Source: Oikopleura dioica
Taxonomy: Eukaryota; Chordata; Appendicularia; Copelata; Oikopleuridae
NCBI GenBank assembly: GCA_907165135.1
Contig: OU015567.1
Span: forward strand, 14,513,001-14,577,000
DNA length: 64,000 nt
Direction: 5' to 3'
In this document: in pieces, positions 21,601 to 33,554 of the stretch
How the letters are laid out: each line of letters begins with the position of its first letter
How positions within the stretch are numbered: the first letter of the stretch is position 1
Program-made: the position numbers and the translations under genes
Notes under the pieces: model-generated
Database searches by the model: none
Seen by the model: the letters and a program-made list of their open reading frames with translations, nothing else
What the model was told of the DNA's origin: nothing

Positions 21601-24600
21601 TTTGTCTGGTTTTGAAGGTCCAAAAAGACCACCAGGCATAGTAAGCCCGAGGGAGATTTCTTCCCAGTCGGCTTTTGCCGCTGACATCTTGCGACCGTAC
21701 TGAAACGCCTTGTCGGACATTTCATTAGCAATTTGATCGCGGAGAACTTCGCACTCGAGTCGAAGCCAGCTCATTGCGTCAGAAACAGATGCTGTGCGTT
21801 TGACAGTTAGTGCTCGCCTCGACGCGGATGTAAACTTTCCCATCGATCCAGAAAGCTTTCTGAGCATTCCGCCTGGAGGTTGAACCTTTGGCTTTGACTT
21901 TTCCTTGAAAGACGTCCATTGCCGGGATGCCATATCCCGGAGCATTATCTTACCGACATCGATAGACGATCCAGGTGGAATGCTTACTTTGCAGTGAGCT
22001 TCAAACTCGAGACAGCGCGATGCCAACAGTATGTTCCAAGCAGCAGTGATAGAGTTATTCAATGTTTCATGAATAACTGTTGGCGCGTGGATTCGATCTT
22101 CAGAAGAAACTTGCTCGATGAATCTTCTTCCGCCCGAGTCACTGGATAGCTGGAATAGACAATGCGCAAGAAGAAGGGCATATTCGATAGCGTCTTTGTT
22201 GCCTTCCTGTGTAAATGGAAAGATAACGGCTTTGAATTCAATGATGAGATCGACCGCTGCCGCAGCAACGAGTTGCTCGGCTTCTGTCATCGTCGATTTG
22301 CATAAATTCAAGTACATGCATTTCCAAAGGGTGTGCTCAAGACTCTCCAAAACGGCTCTAGGTGCGCGATTTGACCGGGATCGAATTAACAAGTTTGCCA
22401 TTGTATGACAAAGGTCGTACAGCGCACTCTTGTAGCAATCAAACTCCCAAATTCGATCAACAACACGGGCAAGGAAGTGGGATAGGTTTTCTATTGTCGT
22501 CAAACGCTGCGAGAACTCGAGATGGACTGGCCAATTCCATGGAAGATTTGTCAGTCTGATAAACGATTGAAGGGCATCAACAAGAGTCGTGAAGACAGCT
22601 TTCTGCTGAATGGGGAGGGCACCTTGCGGCGGACTGACGCCAAGGATGGCATCGCACACATTCTTGAAGACGATAGACCCGCAACCCAATGAGACTGAGT
22701 TCGTAAATAGCGCAATTAACTGATCGATAACAAGTTTCTCCGCCGATTGCATCTCATCCGACAGCTTCGTCGCCGGCGATTCGTACGGATAGAGCACATA
22801 AACTAATTGCTGAACAAGTTGCTCTTGGAAAAATGCCTTGCCAAATTTCGGCAAGTGATTTCTATACAGCTCCATGAGCATCGGAAAGACAGCTTGAGTA
22901 GCGGAATCATCATTATTCGTCAATTGACGACGCAATATTGAGTAAATAAGAGTGAAGCAGGATGAAGTAAGAGCATTTGGACTTGATGCTTGATTCTCGA
23001 TGAAGCCTTCGCCGAGTTGTCGAGTTCCTGCGATGTCCGGATCAACGGCTTGTCCGATCAAAAGGCCGAGAATTATTAAACAGTTTTGAACATTGTCTAC
23101 ACTTCGCTCAAGCAACTTTGATAAGATTTTAAAACAATTTGCTGTCCTCGGAGCTTCGTCGTTGGCTACTTGATCTTCCTGAGCTTCGTAGGTCAAGTCA
23201 AATCCCTTTTCTTTCTTTGATTTGGTCGTCTTCTGAAGTAAACTTCCATTCAAAAACCTCTCAGATGATGCTGGGCAGCTAAGAAATAATGCCGATAATA
23301 ATGATAAGATAACTGGCTGATCCGATGGCGGGCATTGATCCAGCAGGGTTAATAATAATTCCCATCCAAAAAGCTTTTCAAATCGATCCGCGAACTCTGT
23401 GGATTTCTTATCGCTTGTCATCAGACGAAAGAACATCTTCGCAATCGCAAGGAAAACTTCTCGCTTAATTTGAACCGCGTAAATGAGACTATTGCCGATC
23501 ATGAGGAGATCATCATCAGATGAAGTCAAAGCTTCTAGCAGGTCATATGCCGAGCCAATGCATGAATCTGGAATGTCATGTTCGAATAAAAGCTGAAGTA
23601 GATTAGGGCATATCTCAGAGCGCAAAATCTCTTCCTTCAGCGTTGATGGATGGCTCTTTGAGCCACGCATGAGCTCAAGAACATGCTCAAGAATGTATCG
23701 TAAACATTCGGATGACTTCCACAGAAACAAATCCAGAATCAGCAGATTCAGAGCTTCGCTGTTGATGGAGGCCGGAGCTTTTGCCCCTCCGAATGAAGCC
23801 GTCCGAGTAATTTGAATGACGACATAGAAGATCAATCTACTTTGGAAAAGAGGTGTTTTCTCCGAAAGAAGATAGGCCAAAATGGGAAGTGTTCGTTCAA
23901 GCTCGAACTCAGCGCTGACGGCAGGCGATAACTGAATTACACGGCTGAATGAATCTAGTGCGTCGACTAACGAGTCCAGATCTTCAGCCTGCTCAACAAG
24001 TGACAGGAACAGAAATGGGCCACCTACTCCCAGTAGCGATCCATAAGGAACAGTTGCAGGCACAATTTCAACTGGATCGCCATCGTTTCCCGGCACATCC
24101 GACAAAAATCCGCCTACAGCGCGTTCTTGTCCAGTCAAACAACTGACTCCATTTTTTAGAATAAGCTCTTCGCTTTGATTCAGTCCATTCTCAGGAAACA
24201 ATGCCAAAAGAATTCCATCTTCATTGACCATCTGTAACTGCTGGAAGCAACCTCGATAGAGAGGCCCTTTATTGAAAATATTGGCAGCCAAGTTGGCTGG
24301 TAAAGCTTCATTGAAGCAATAAAGCGACGAAATTGACCAGTCAGCTTTTGGCAGTTGACTCAAACTATCTGTAGTTCCAAGGGTCATATTAACGCAATGG
24401 CTTGATGCTCCCGAGAGATGATAGCTACTCGTTGATCCAGATGGATATCGCAATTTTCCACTGTTGCTTAGTTCAACCAGGGTTGCCCAATCGGACAAAA
24501 AATCTTGGTCTTGGCGATCCGATTCCGATCCGATCCGATTCGAACCTCGCCCGATCCGACCGATTACCGATTCCGATCGGATTTTTCGGATTCCGATTAA

Positions 24601-27600
24601 AGTTCATGTCCGATCGGAAAAATTTTCTAAAATTTTCAAGTTAAAATTTCAATTTAGAGTACTGAATATGAAGAAAAACTCGAAAATATCAAGTTCTTTC
24701 GATACAAACGCCCTTCTAACCATTTTACCTGTAATTTCCGTGAAAATTAATGGATAATTTTGGGTTTTCGGGGGCTTGGATCCGCAACATGTGTACAAAA
24801 CCTATAAGGGTCCTGAAAGAGCTTTCATAAAAGCCGCCTAGGCGCTAGAATTTCCTAGAAACGAAGCAACAAATGGCTTTCGCAAAAAGAACCATCTCAA
24901 TGGTTGACATTCTCGATGTAACACTTAATCATCGTGACCAAGGTTTTGTTTATAACTAATATTCAGAGATAATATCAAGTTTTTGCTGGCTTGGACCAGT
25001 AACCAGAGATGTCTCAATGATTGAGATTCTCAGTCAACGTGATGATCACTTCGTGATCGACGTTTTGATCGTAGGTTGCCAGGCCCTGTGTGGGGGGGTT
25101 AAAGGACGTAATTAAGCTCTTTTTGAGAAAAAATGCCTAAAAATTGGTGAATTTACAGAAATATTACTTTCTATAAGTATATTTTAAGTCTAAGTCACGG
25201 ATTTTAGTGGTTTTTGAATGAATGAATCCGACTTTTTTACCCATTTTCCGATCGGATTATCGGATCCGATTTTACCGATCGCAACCGATTTTACCGATCG
25301 GACATGACCAAATTTTCGTTGCCTCGTCCGACCAATTACCGATCCGATTCCGATCGGACCGAATTTCCGATCGGATTCCGATCCGATTGGGCAACCCTGG
25401 TTCAACGCAGCCACTGTCGACCCACAAATAGCACAAAGATTGTTTAATCAGTCCTCGAGTAAATTGCAGATGAAAATGGTGCACCTCGCCATCAAAGAAT
25501 GGCTCGGGTAGTTTTCCGACAACAGAGTCAACATTTTCGAAGTTTGGCGATTGAGCCGAAGGCTCTGTGAAATCAATTTCAAGTTCTTCGAGCTGATTAT
25601 GGGCATTATAAGGCAGCTCACGAGTGGAAACGACGACATGTTTTGATTTCGTGATAAGAACGGAGAGAACAACATACGAAGATTTCCTACTAATCCCTTG
25701 CCGCCAGATTGTTACCATTGGCAAAGCGACTGGGCCTTCATCAGGAACATTTTTGATGCTAATCCAGGTAGATATACAAAACCCATTAACGGGAGGCCAG
25801 GAGTGCTGAATTGATCCGGTAAGCCCAGATGATATTGATGAGGCCATTGTAGGAAAATCTGACAAGGTTCCTTCTGCAGCAACGGGCAATAAACCTGGTA
25901 TTTCGATTCCTGCGGAGCGACCGCTCGAAGAATTCAATCGAAGAATCGCTGGGACTTCTGGAAGTTTGTTTTCACATCGTCGTTTTAGAATCTCCAAAAT
26001 GCTCCTGAAAACTCTTGGTCGAAGACTTTGCGAGTCAGCCGCCATGCCAGATGTATTTAGTGGCTCTAATAGTCGCAAATACAAGTACAAATACTTAGGG
26101 CTTGCTGAGGTTGATAAGAGTCCTTCCAAAAGTTGAAATGTTAACCGAGAGAGTTTTGTTTCGTTTGTCGATGATACATAATCAGAGATAAAGTTCACGT
26201 AAGGCTCTGAGCAGAGAATCTCGAGAAGATCATCGGATAATTCCGGTGATACATGTCGGGCATTTTCTGGATGCGAGAGGAGCCTTTGAATCGTTTCCAA
26301 AATGCAACACTGAAGAAATGAACGCTGGGGTGGATCAGGAACAAGAATCGCGGGAACAAGTTTTAGAATTACAACAAGAAAATGCGCAAGTTTGATCTTC
26401 TTCTCAACGACGGAAACTTTCAGTATCGCCACGATAACAAGAAGCACTCTTCGCATAGAAATCGACAAATTGTGATGACCGTTCAGAATATCGTTGAAGT
26501 TGGTGATTGAAAGTATGTCTAGCTCGATTTGCAGCGTACTCTCGGTGTTATTCTCCATCGTTTTATATTCGTAAAAGATCCCGAAGCTTCGAACGAGTTG
26601 AGTGAGTTTTTCTATCGGAAGAACTCTTCTAAATGTAGCGAATCCTTTCCCACATCCAGAGATAGATGAGAAGATCAGGTTCATGACGGTTTCTAGTTCT
26701 TCTGTCGTCTCAACTCTCGGTAAACCAGTTCTTCCGAATGATTTTTCTGGTGAAAATGCACCTTTGAACTCATTCAAAAACACTTCAATCAGCTCAAATC
26801 CCCGTCCATTCGCAAATGCAATCTGCGCTTCTGGAGAGCTTTGGAGAATTTGCGACAAGCAGCGGGTAACATCCATGCACAAAGTTCGGTCTTTTCTGCT
26901 CGATTCTTCGTGAAGAAAGTTCAGAATAGAGTTGATACCGAGCTCTGGGTCTGCTATCATCAAACTTCGAGCTAATTCGAGAGCCGCGGATCTCGTCGGA
27001 ATATTCGACATAAGTTTGATGACCGCTTCGAAGCCGCCCGAGACAAAAAAGCTTCTGCTAGCGCGACCTTCATCTTGTGCGTCTTGCACCATGAAGGTTG
27101 TCGTAAGGCAAACTTTAACAAAAACATGATGAAAAAGATAAGCAACATTAGTATCTTACCTTGGCGACAGAGGGCGGTGATATTCGTCAGGTCAAAGTTC
27201 GTGCTCTGCGGTGTGTTCTCTTGCTCCAACCGGTTCTGCTGAGCGATCAGTGTTTGCGCCGCGACAGCTAAATTAAGCCGTAATTAAAAAAAAATGTGGA
27301 ACGCTTTTTTCATACCTACGAACCCAACATCCACTGCAATGCCCTGAATAAAATATAGTGAAAATAAATCAATACATTATATACAGGGATTCTCCCGGGA
27401 GCTCTGTGCGCGATCTGTGAACTCTTTTCTTTATGTATACATGTATATAGATGCCATACGCGGATACCTTGTAGGTTCGTTTCTGTTTAATCAGCCGCTC
27501 TATCATGCTAAAGCTTCCCATGGTGAATTCAATCGAGACATTTTGCCGAAGAATCGCCAGAATTGGCTCAAGTTCTTCAGAAAGAACGTATCCGAGATTG

Positions 27601-29027
27601 AGTCCGACCCACTCGATGATGTTGAAAAAACGTCTCATGTTGTCGATTGGCTTTTCCATCACCCGGTCAGCGAGGATCGAAATTGTCTTTTGCGGAAGAA
27701 GGATGAAGTAGTTCGCAGGATCTTGTTGGTAAAGAGACAGGATAACATCCAAAATCGTAGTTGTGAGAATGAGAGATTTGGAACGAGTCCACACAGTTTG
27801 TAAGACTTGAAATGCGGGTATGTTCCTGACGCTGACTCCTCGCCCCATTGGTCGTGGAAGGCGGAAGCCGGACTGCCCGCCAGAAGATGGAGCGGATGGA
27901 CGAAGCTCGATGAAACCACAGGTCGCGAGGCTGGCGACAAGAAGCACGAGATTCCGAAGCGCCTCTTCGCACTCCATTGATTCCTGCTTCTTTGAATCAG
28001 CTTTCTGATTGTGGAGAGTGTCTTCGAGCGAAAGGAGCAGCTCCGCGAGGAAGATATATCCATCCGCTCGCTTGAATGAGTCGAGCAATTGTTGCGTACA
28101 CGAACTCGAGTCTTGCAAGAAGCAAATCACACAAACAAGACGTTCGATTGACTCCAAAGGCGTCGCTTTGTTCTTTTTCAGGTTATGCAGCCATTCTTCA
28201 ATCAACCCTCGTGACTGGATGTATTGGGCGACGTTGAGGCTCATCGTATGACGGGCGATTGACAACAAGGCGTCGGAGCTGATGCGACGCCAGTGCTGAC
28301 CTTTGGCAGTTGCCGCGCTTTGGAACAAAAGTTTAAGGTCGTCGTTAGCTACTAGCTCTTCCGTCGTCGAAGCTGATCTGAGAAGCCGCGAAAGGAGCTG
28401 CCCAAAAGAGGAGATAAACAGGTATTGCTTTTCTTGGTCGACGTCTAGTTGTATGTCCAGCAAAAGATAAAGCGATCTGAGAAGCGGGCTCGAGAAGAAT
28501 CAACTTGCATCTCGATTTAAAGTTTTAAGAATTGATAAGAATATTTAATATTAACTGCGAAAAAGTACTCCTGCGCTCTCAATAATTGATAAACAGAAAG
28601 CCTCAAAGCCGTTCCTTGATAAACAGCTTGCAACGCCGTGCGAAACCAATTTCTCAACTGCCCCGCCGCCGGAAAATGCCAAGATTCTCACGCATTGAAA
28701 AAGATTCCAGCAGGATCCATTCGGCAGGAGAATTCTGGCGACTTCTTGTCCAGCGACGTCTGGGTCAGGATTATTTGCTCTGGACTTGACTTCTCTGATG
28801 AAGACGATCGAGCAGAGCTTCGTAAAGTCGCCGGAATACTCTCCAAATTTCTCGCGAATCTCTCCCGCCGAAGCATTCGAGAAGGAAGCCAAAAAGAGCG
28901 GGATAAAGCAATTGAGCCGCTCTGCCTGTTCATTCGGATCTCGAAGATTCGCAGCTAGCCGAATCTCGTTGAAGTGACGGCGAAACTCCAAGAGCGAAAG
29001 CATCCTGTTTTCGTCTGATTCCGACAT
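18624..29027 (-). CDS. WDFY3: WDFY3/ALFY-like BEACH-WD40 protein, apparently without FYVE domain
   Basis: Very large scaffold protein; ALFY links ubiquitinated aggregates to autophagy membranes. The start at 29027 (MSESDENRMLSL) lies 8 nt after a CCCACAG acceptor. Many exons follow: about 28560-29027, 27480-28510, 27160-27270, 25400-27092, 20440-24480, then smaller ones. The N-terminal two thirds is a helical solenoid. At about 25200-26000 is a concanavalin-like segment. At about 20430-21130 the PH-BEACH domain reads RRYLLQPIGLELFLANGRTY and NTWAGRTYNDLMQYPIFPW, continuing at 19725-20425 with RLQGGHFDLPDRMFHSVKEA and DLIFGFKQAGEAA. WD40 repeats follow (LISGCKDGRVNIWDVS). The last exon ends GDSRGRVFSWTS-stop at 18624, exactly where animal WDFY3 passes into the FYVE finger, which is absent. 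A 922-bp element sits inside the coding region. Confidence 0.88.
24478..25399. mobile_element. non-autonomous DNA transposon inside the WDFY3 coding region
   Basis: The 922-bp segment has an 18-bp perfect terminal inverted repeat (CAGGGTTGCCCAATCGGA) and is flanked by a 7-bp direct repeat GTTCAAC (24471-24477 and 25400-25406). Both ends are dense in CCGATCCGATT/CGGATC palindromic words; the middle is AT-rich without coding potential. Removing element plus one duplication restores an open WDFY3 frame across the site (...DSGCVE-LSNSGK...). The CAGGG end resembles hAT termini, but 7 rather than 8 bp is duplicated, so the superfamily is open. Confidence 0.85.
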
Positions 29028-29868
29028 TTTCGCTACTGTGGGTTCATTTTCTTATCATCCGAACAGCTAAAATCAAATATCCAAAAACCACTAAATACTA
29101 TCTACTTTGAATATTCCGCTTTTCTTAAAATTAATCTCTCTTGCAAAAAAAAGAGGCAAACTGCCAGTAATAAGGTCTCAATTTGGCAGTATCGACCGAC
29201 AGTTTCGCGGTTACTGCAACTCTATTTGACTGTATTTGAATAAGAATGAGCCCGAAGTTAAAACAAGTCGATTATTCCAAAAGTCATCATAGGAAAATAA
29301 AAATCCCTTCTCCATTAAAAAAAAGAAGTCTTCACTCCAAAAAGTCTCTACTGGTCAACTTACTGTTTTTCACTACAGTCCAGCCATCTTCAAAAAAAGC
29401 AAAAGGTCAAAGCATACTTTCCCCACTGTGCGACAATCTAAAAGACAAAACATTGAATTAGTGGAGGTAAATATCCTACAAGCTGGGTGGCCCTTAAAGG
29501 TAATTAAATTACAGATTGTTAGTTTCTCAATTCTCATTTTTCTTAATAAAAAAATAAATATATTTTTCGTTGCAGAAGTACCTTCTTAGTAGTCTGATCT
29601 CTAGGAGAAATAATTTTCAACTAAAAAAACGCGGTGAACATGCAATGAATCGATCGATTGGAGTAGCTCTCACGACCGGGAAGGGCAACTTCTCGAAAAA
29701 GATCGAGCATCGATTTTTTCTCCCTTCGCAGCTAATCAGCTGTACTCCTGCTCTCGTACCATCCTCATTATCTATCATTATCTTCTCACCCTGCACATGC
29801 AAGAAGGCAATCTGATTATACACTTATCATATTAGCAGAAATTTTGCATAGATCAAGAAAGGGTTGTA
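29028..29868. other. intergenic region upstream of WDFY3-like gene
   Basis: AT-rich sequence with no recognised gene. A 71-codon ATG frame at 29246-29461 (plus) and a frame at 29617-29823 (minus) have no family resemblance and no splice support. The WDFY3 promoter should lie here, but no clear TATA or CCAAT element was seen. Confidence 0.4.
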
Positions 29869-30003
29869 GGGCGCCCAGTTTCACAATTGTGAACCCGGTT
29901 CACAATTTTGTGACCCGGTTCACAAAATTTTTAAAAGTACGAAATCAGGGGTTTGTATGCGCTCCGCAAAATTGTGAACCAACCGATTGTGAACCTGGGC
30001 GCC
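29869..30003. repeat. short palindromic MITE-like repeat
   Basis: Ends are inverted copies of GGGCGCCCAG, each followed by a TTCACAAT-type word. The interior repeats GTGAACCGGTTCACAA-like palindromes. About 135 bp, no coding capacity. No clean target-site duplication is visible, so its boundaries are approximate. Confidence 0.55.
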
Positions 30004-30169
30004 CGCCACCCCGAGAAAGTTTATTATTCAGTTATCATATACCATGAATGAGGGAACTTTTTGAATTCTTCGAAATTTCGACATTCTGAATAAATATTTT
30101 TTTAATTAGATAATATTTTATCAACGTGACATCATAAAATGTCCGATAACATGAAATTCTTGTGATTCT

Positions 30170-30768
30170 CTTGATAAGTGAAAATCACTTTTGCGGAGCA
30201 AAATTCTACACCCCATATTACTTGTGCTCATTAGAAAGAAAAACTTCTGAGGAGTCGAATGGTATAGTTTTTAGAGTCTGAGTCATCACCTATGACGTCA
30301 TAAGGGCCCCCCTTTGAAAAATGGTCATGAAGCCCTGTATCTCGAAAAATTTTCGGAAATAAATTGAGATTTTGGTATCGTTGAAAAGCCAAGATCAAAC
30401 TGGCTATGAGCACCTGGTGCGCAAAATAAAATTTCCAGCAAAAAAAAATTTCTGAGAGAAAAACTTTTCACGCAAAAAATTTTTTTTGAAATTTTCTATT
30501 GCGCACCTAGTGCTCATAATCAGTTTGAGCTGGGCTTTCGAACGATACTAAAACCTCTACACATTTCTGAAAATTTTCAGAGATACAGGGCTTCAGTACC
30601 TGTCATTTTCGGGAACTTTAGGCACTAGAATTGGAGATTTTCCGTGGCTATAACACATAAAAATGGTACCATTCGACTCCTCAGAACCTGCGCTACAAGA
30701 TGAGCACAAAAAATATTGAGGTCCCGATTTTGCTCCGCAGAAGTCATTTTCATCTATCTCTTATCAGT
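30170..30768. repeat. long imperfect inverted repeat (foldback element)
   Basis: Two arms of about 260 nt match in inverse orientation around an A/T-rich centre near 30430-30500. Landmarks seen in both arms include GATAAG, TTTGCGGAGCAAAA against TTTTGCTCCGCA, GTGCTCAT, GAGGAGTCGAATGGTA against ACCATTCGACTCCTC, GCCCTGTATCTC against GAGATACAGGGC, and TGAGCAC with GTGCGCAA. Mismatches are scattered, suggesting an old foldback or hairpin MITE. No coding frame and no obvious duplication. Confidence 0.75.
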
Positions 30769-30948
30769 CAATCTTACCTTATCAAAATCGACGACAGCGA
30801 AGAACGAAGTCTTACAGTACTGTGCAGGTAGCTCTTGTTGCATTTGACTTTCATTTAATATTCGTCATTTCCATTTCCTCTGGCCGAAATTATCGGTAGA
30901 ACACTGCCTCGTCAAAAGAATGGAGTTATTAGATTGGGCAAAGACGCG

Positions 30949-31508
30949 GAGCACACTCAAACGCGCGGCGCACTCATTTGCGCGAGCGCTCAAACGCGCG
31001 GACGCTCATTTGCACGGACACGAGCGAAAGAGTGTCCCCCGCGAATGAGCGTTTGATTTAATTGGTCGACGATGAAAAATATACTTCAGTATCCTCAAGA
31101 ATTTTAAAGCAGAACAAAAACCATGACTCAGTGGTGTCAGTTCTTAGATTTTTATTAAAAAAAAATCGGAACAATTTCCGAAAAGACTAATCACCGGGAA
31201 AGAATGAAGATTATTTCTTTTTCAATTAGTTATCGAGTGTTATGTAATAATTGTCCAGAAATTTTAAGATGATCATACAATGTGTCATTTTAACTTATAT
31301 TTGGAAAATACAGCAATTAGAGTGAGAAATACGCTGATGAACAGTTTTAATTTTGTATTTTCGGAGAAATATTCTTGCGCATATTTTCGACCAATTAAAT
31401 CAAACGCTCATTCGCGGGGACACTCTTTCGCTCGTGTCCGTGCAAATGAGCGTCTCCCGCATTTGAGCGCTCGCGCAAATGAGTGCGCCGCGCATTTGAG
31501 TGTGCTCC
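30949..31508. mobile_element. Mutator-like MITE with 10-bp target duplication
   Basis: 560 bp bounded by near-identical inverted repeats of about 120 bp beginning GAGCACACTCAAA, rich in CTCATTTGCGCG and CTCAAACGCGCG words. It is flanked by an exact 10-bp direct repeat CAAAGACGCG (30939-30948 and 31509-31518). Long TIRs plus a 9-11 bp duplication are typical of Mutator/MULE transposition. The 310-bp interior has no transposase. High arm identity suggests recent activity, with the transposase supplied elsewhere. Confidence 0.88.
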
Positions 31509-31775
31509 CAAAGACGCGTATCCCGCGGCGGCGATTGGCTCATCCGAGGTGACAATGCACTTTTCGACACGCATCGATTCCCAAAATCGGACCTTTTTAG
31601 ACGAAATTTTTAGAAGAAGAGATTTCTAAGAAGATATGAAGAAAACCATAAAATGATGCTGATTAGATACTATCCTGTGTTATATTATTATCCCTAAAAT
31701 GAATTGAAACTAATCAATCATTATTATTAATTAACGATAAACAAATTAAGAGAATCGAGTCGAAGATATTATAAA

Positions 31776-33283
31776 ATGAGGTGGCTAACGTTTGCCATTC
31801 TTGGCTCAATTGCTGATGCTAAAATCACAGGTATAGTCATTTCTTACTGTAAATTTGATTCTTCAAAAAACAGTCATTAATTATTATTAAAACAAACTTT
31901 TATATTTATAACCGTCCAAATTCAGTAGATTTGATACAGTGGAGGTGCTGTTGCTTATCATTTCTTTACTGATAAGAAAGTTTCGTTGAAGGCATAAAAA
32001 CCACCGAGAATTGAATCATATTGAATATCGCATAATCTACCGGTTAGCCGCCGGGCCACCCATCTTTAAATTCTATTATCTAGCAGATTAAAATTTTATA
32101 ACTTCTAAGCTCTTTACTTTCCTAGCGCCCATGACAAATTTTCGCGTTCAAAAACACCTTTTCATTCCAAACATTTAAAAATATTTATTTTAGCAAAAGC
32201 CCGAAAAGCAAAACTGGAAGAAATCACGAACAGCGGAACGAAGATGGCTGAAATCAGCGCAACACAATTCAAAGATCTCATTTCCGATGGTTTGGAATCG
32301 AAGGCAGATTATTCAATTGTAGTTCACTACACGGCGCTTCCGGAAAGATTCGGATGCAAAATTTGTGAACAGTTCATGAAGGAGACTGGCTATGTTGCCA
32401 AGGCAGCGCAACAAGGTCTGCTATATTTTTGTTATTATCTCCAAATTTAATAACTCCCTTCAAGGCGAGAAGAAAGTGTATTTTCTCTCCGTCGATTTCG
32501 GCGGTATTCAAATGCAGAAGGCTTTCCAGACATTTGGAATTCAAAACGTCCCAGCCCTCGTGATTGTCAACGGAAAGGTCTGAAAGGAATCTTGATGAGG
32601 TTTCAATTTTGAAAAATTGTAGGGAGGAATGCCAAAGGAGTCGTTCAAGCTGCTGACGAACCAAATCAGAAAAGAGCGAGATTTCAGCTCACAAGTTGTC
32701 GATTTTGTGACGCTCAAGATTCCCGATGCCGTCTTTGGAAAAATCGTCAAAGTAAACTCCTCATTTTCTTCTTTCCTATCCTTTTGATTCTAGCCGGTTG
32801 ACTTTACGCCGATTCTGATCGCGGGTTTCTTCGGCCTTTCAATCACCGGAGCTCTTTATGCTCTCCGAAATGTGATTTTCAACAGATACGCTGTCGCGGC
32901 CTTGGTAATTGCTTTCTGCATGATCACGACATCTGGCTATACTTTCTGTCAAATCCGAGGAGCTCCTGCTAAGGGACGCGATGGTAAGACAAACCTAAAA
33001 TTGCAGTCGTTTTATCTCTTCATTTTCAGGGTCGATCTTTGCTCAAGGAGGGCGAATGATGTACCTATCAGAAGCGTACTTGAAAATGATGGCGGAAGCT
33101 GGCGTGGCCGTCGGACTCGTGGTGATGAATGGAAAGGGCCCCCTTAGGAATACAGTTGGCCTTGCTGTTGCCTTTGTTTCGTATGTTGTTCTCCTAGGCC
33201 CGGTTCAAAAAATGAGCGTTGAATTTCGACTAATTTCCCTACCGAGGATAATTTTGAACCGAAAAAGCTGCCTTCCAAGTTAA
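31776..33283 (+). CDS. TUSC3: oligosaccharyltransferase thioredoxin subunit, MAGT1/TUSC3 type
   Basis: OST3/6-family ER membrane oxidoreductase that holds acceptor proteins for N-glycosylation by the STT3B complex. Exon 1 (31776 to about 31823) is a signal peptide (MRWLTFAILGSIADAKI). After a roughly 370-nt intron, exon 2 (from 32194) gives a thioredoxin-like domain with the redox motif CKIC (in PERFGCKICEQF). Exon 3 carries YFLSVDFGGIQMQKAFQTFG and the cis-Pro word NVPALV. Exon 4 is SFKLLTNQIRKERDF, and exons 5-6 give the membrane part (FTPILIAGFFGLSITGALYA, ALVIAFCMITTSGYTFCQI, VGLAVAFVSYVVLL). Symbol could equally be MAGT1: vertebrates have both and I cannot separate them. STT3B lies next, same strand, 271 nt downstream. 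The final residues after VSYVVLLGP may include an unspliced tail. Confidence 0.88.
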
Positions 33284-33554
33284 AACACCACACTATCCTT
33301 ACGGAATCGCCGATCTCTTCTAAGCCCCGCCTCCGTAGTTCAGTTTTTATCTTTTTTCTTCAGCAATTATTTAAAATTAGTCAAGTTAAACTGTTTTCTT
33401 GCAATTAAAAAACCAAGTGCAATACGAAATTAGATCTTCCTACGCGGAGACAACCAAAACTGACTGTAACTGTAACACTAGTTCAAATTTAGCTGATTCT
33501 GATTCAAAATTTATGAAGTAGAAATTTAAAATTTTTAAGAAATTGAAATCGAAA

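Noticed and set aside
29246-29461. 71-codon ATG frame upstream of WDFY3
   Set aside because: Lys/Ser-rich, no family resemblance, no acceptor before the ATG and no support for transcription.
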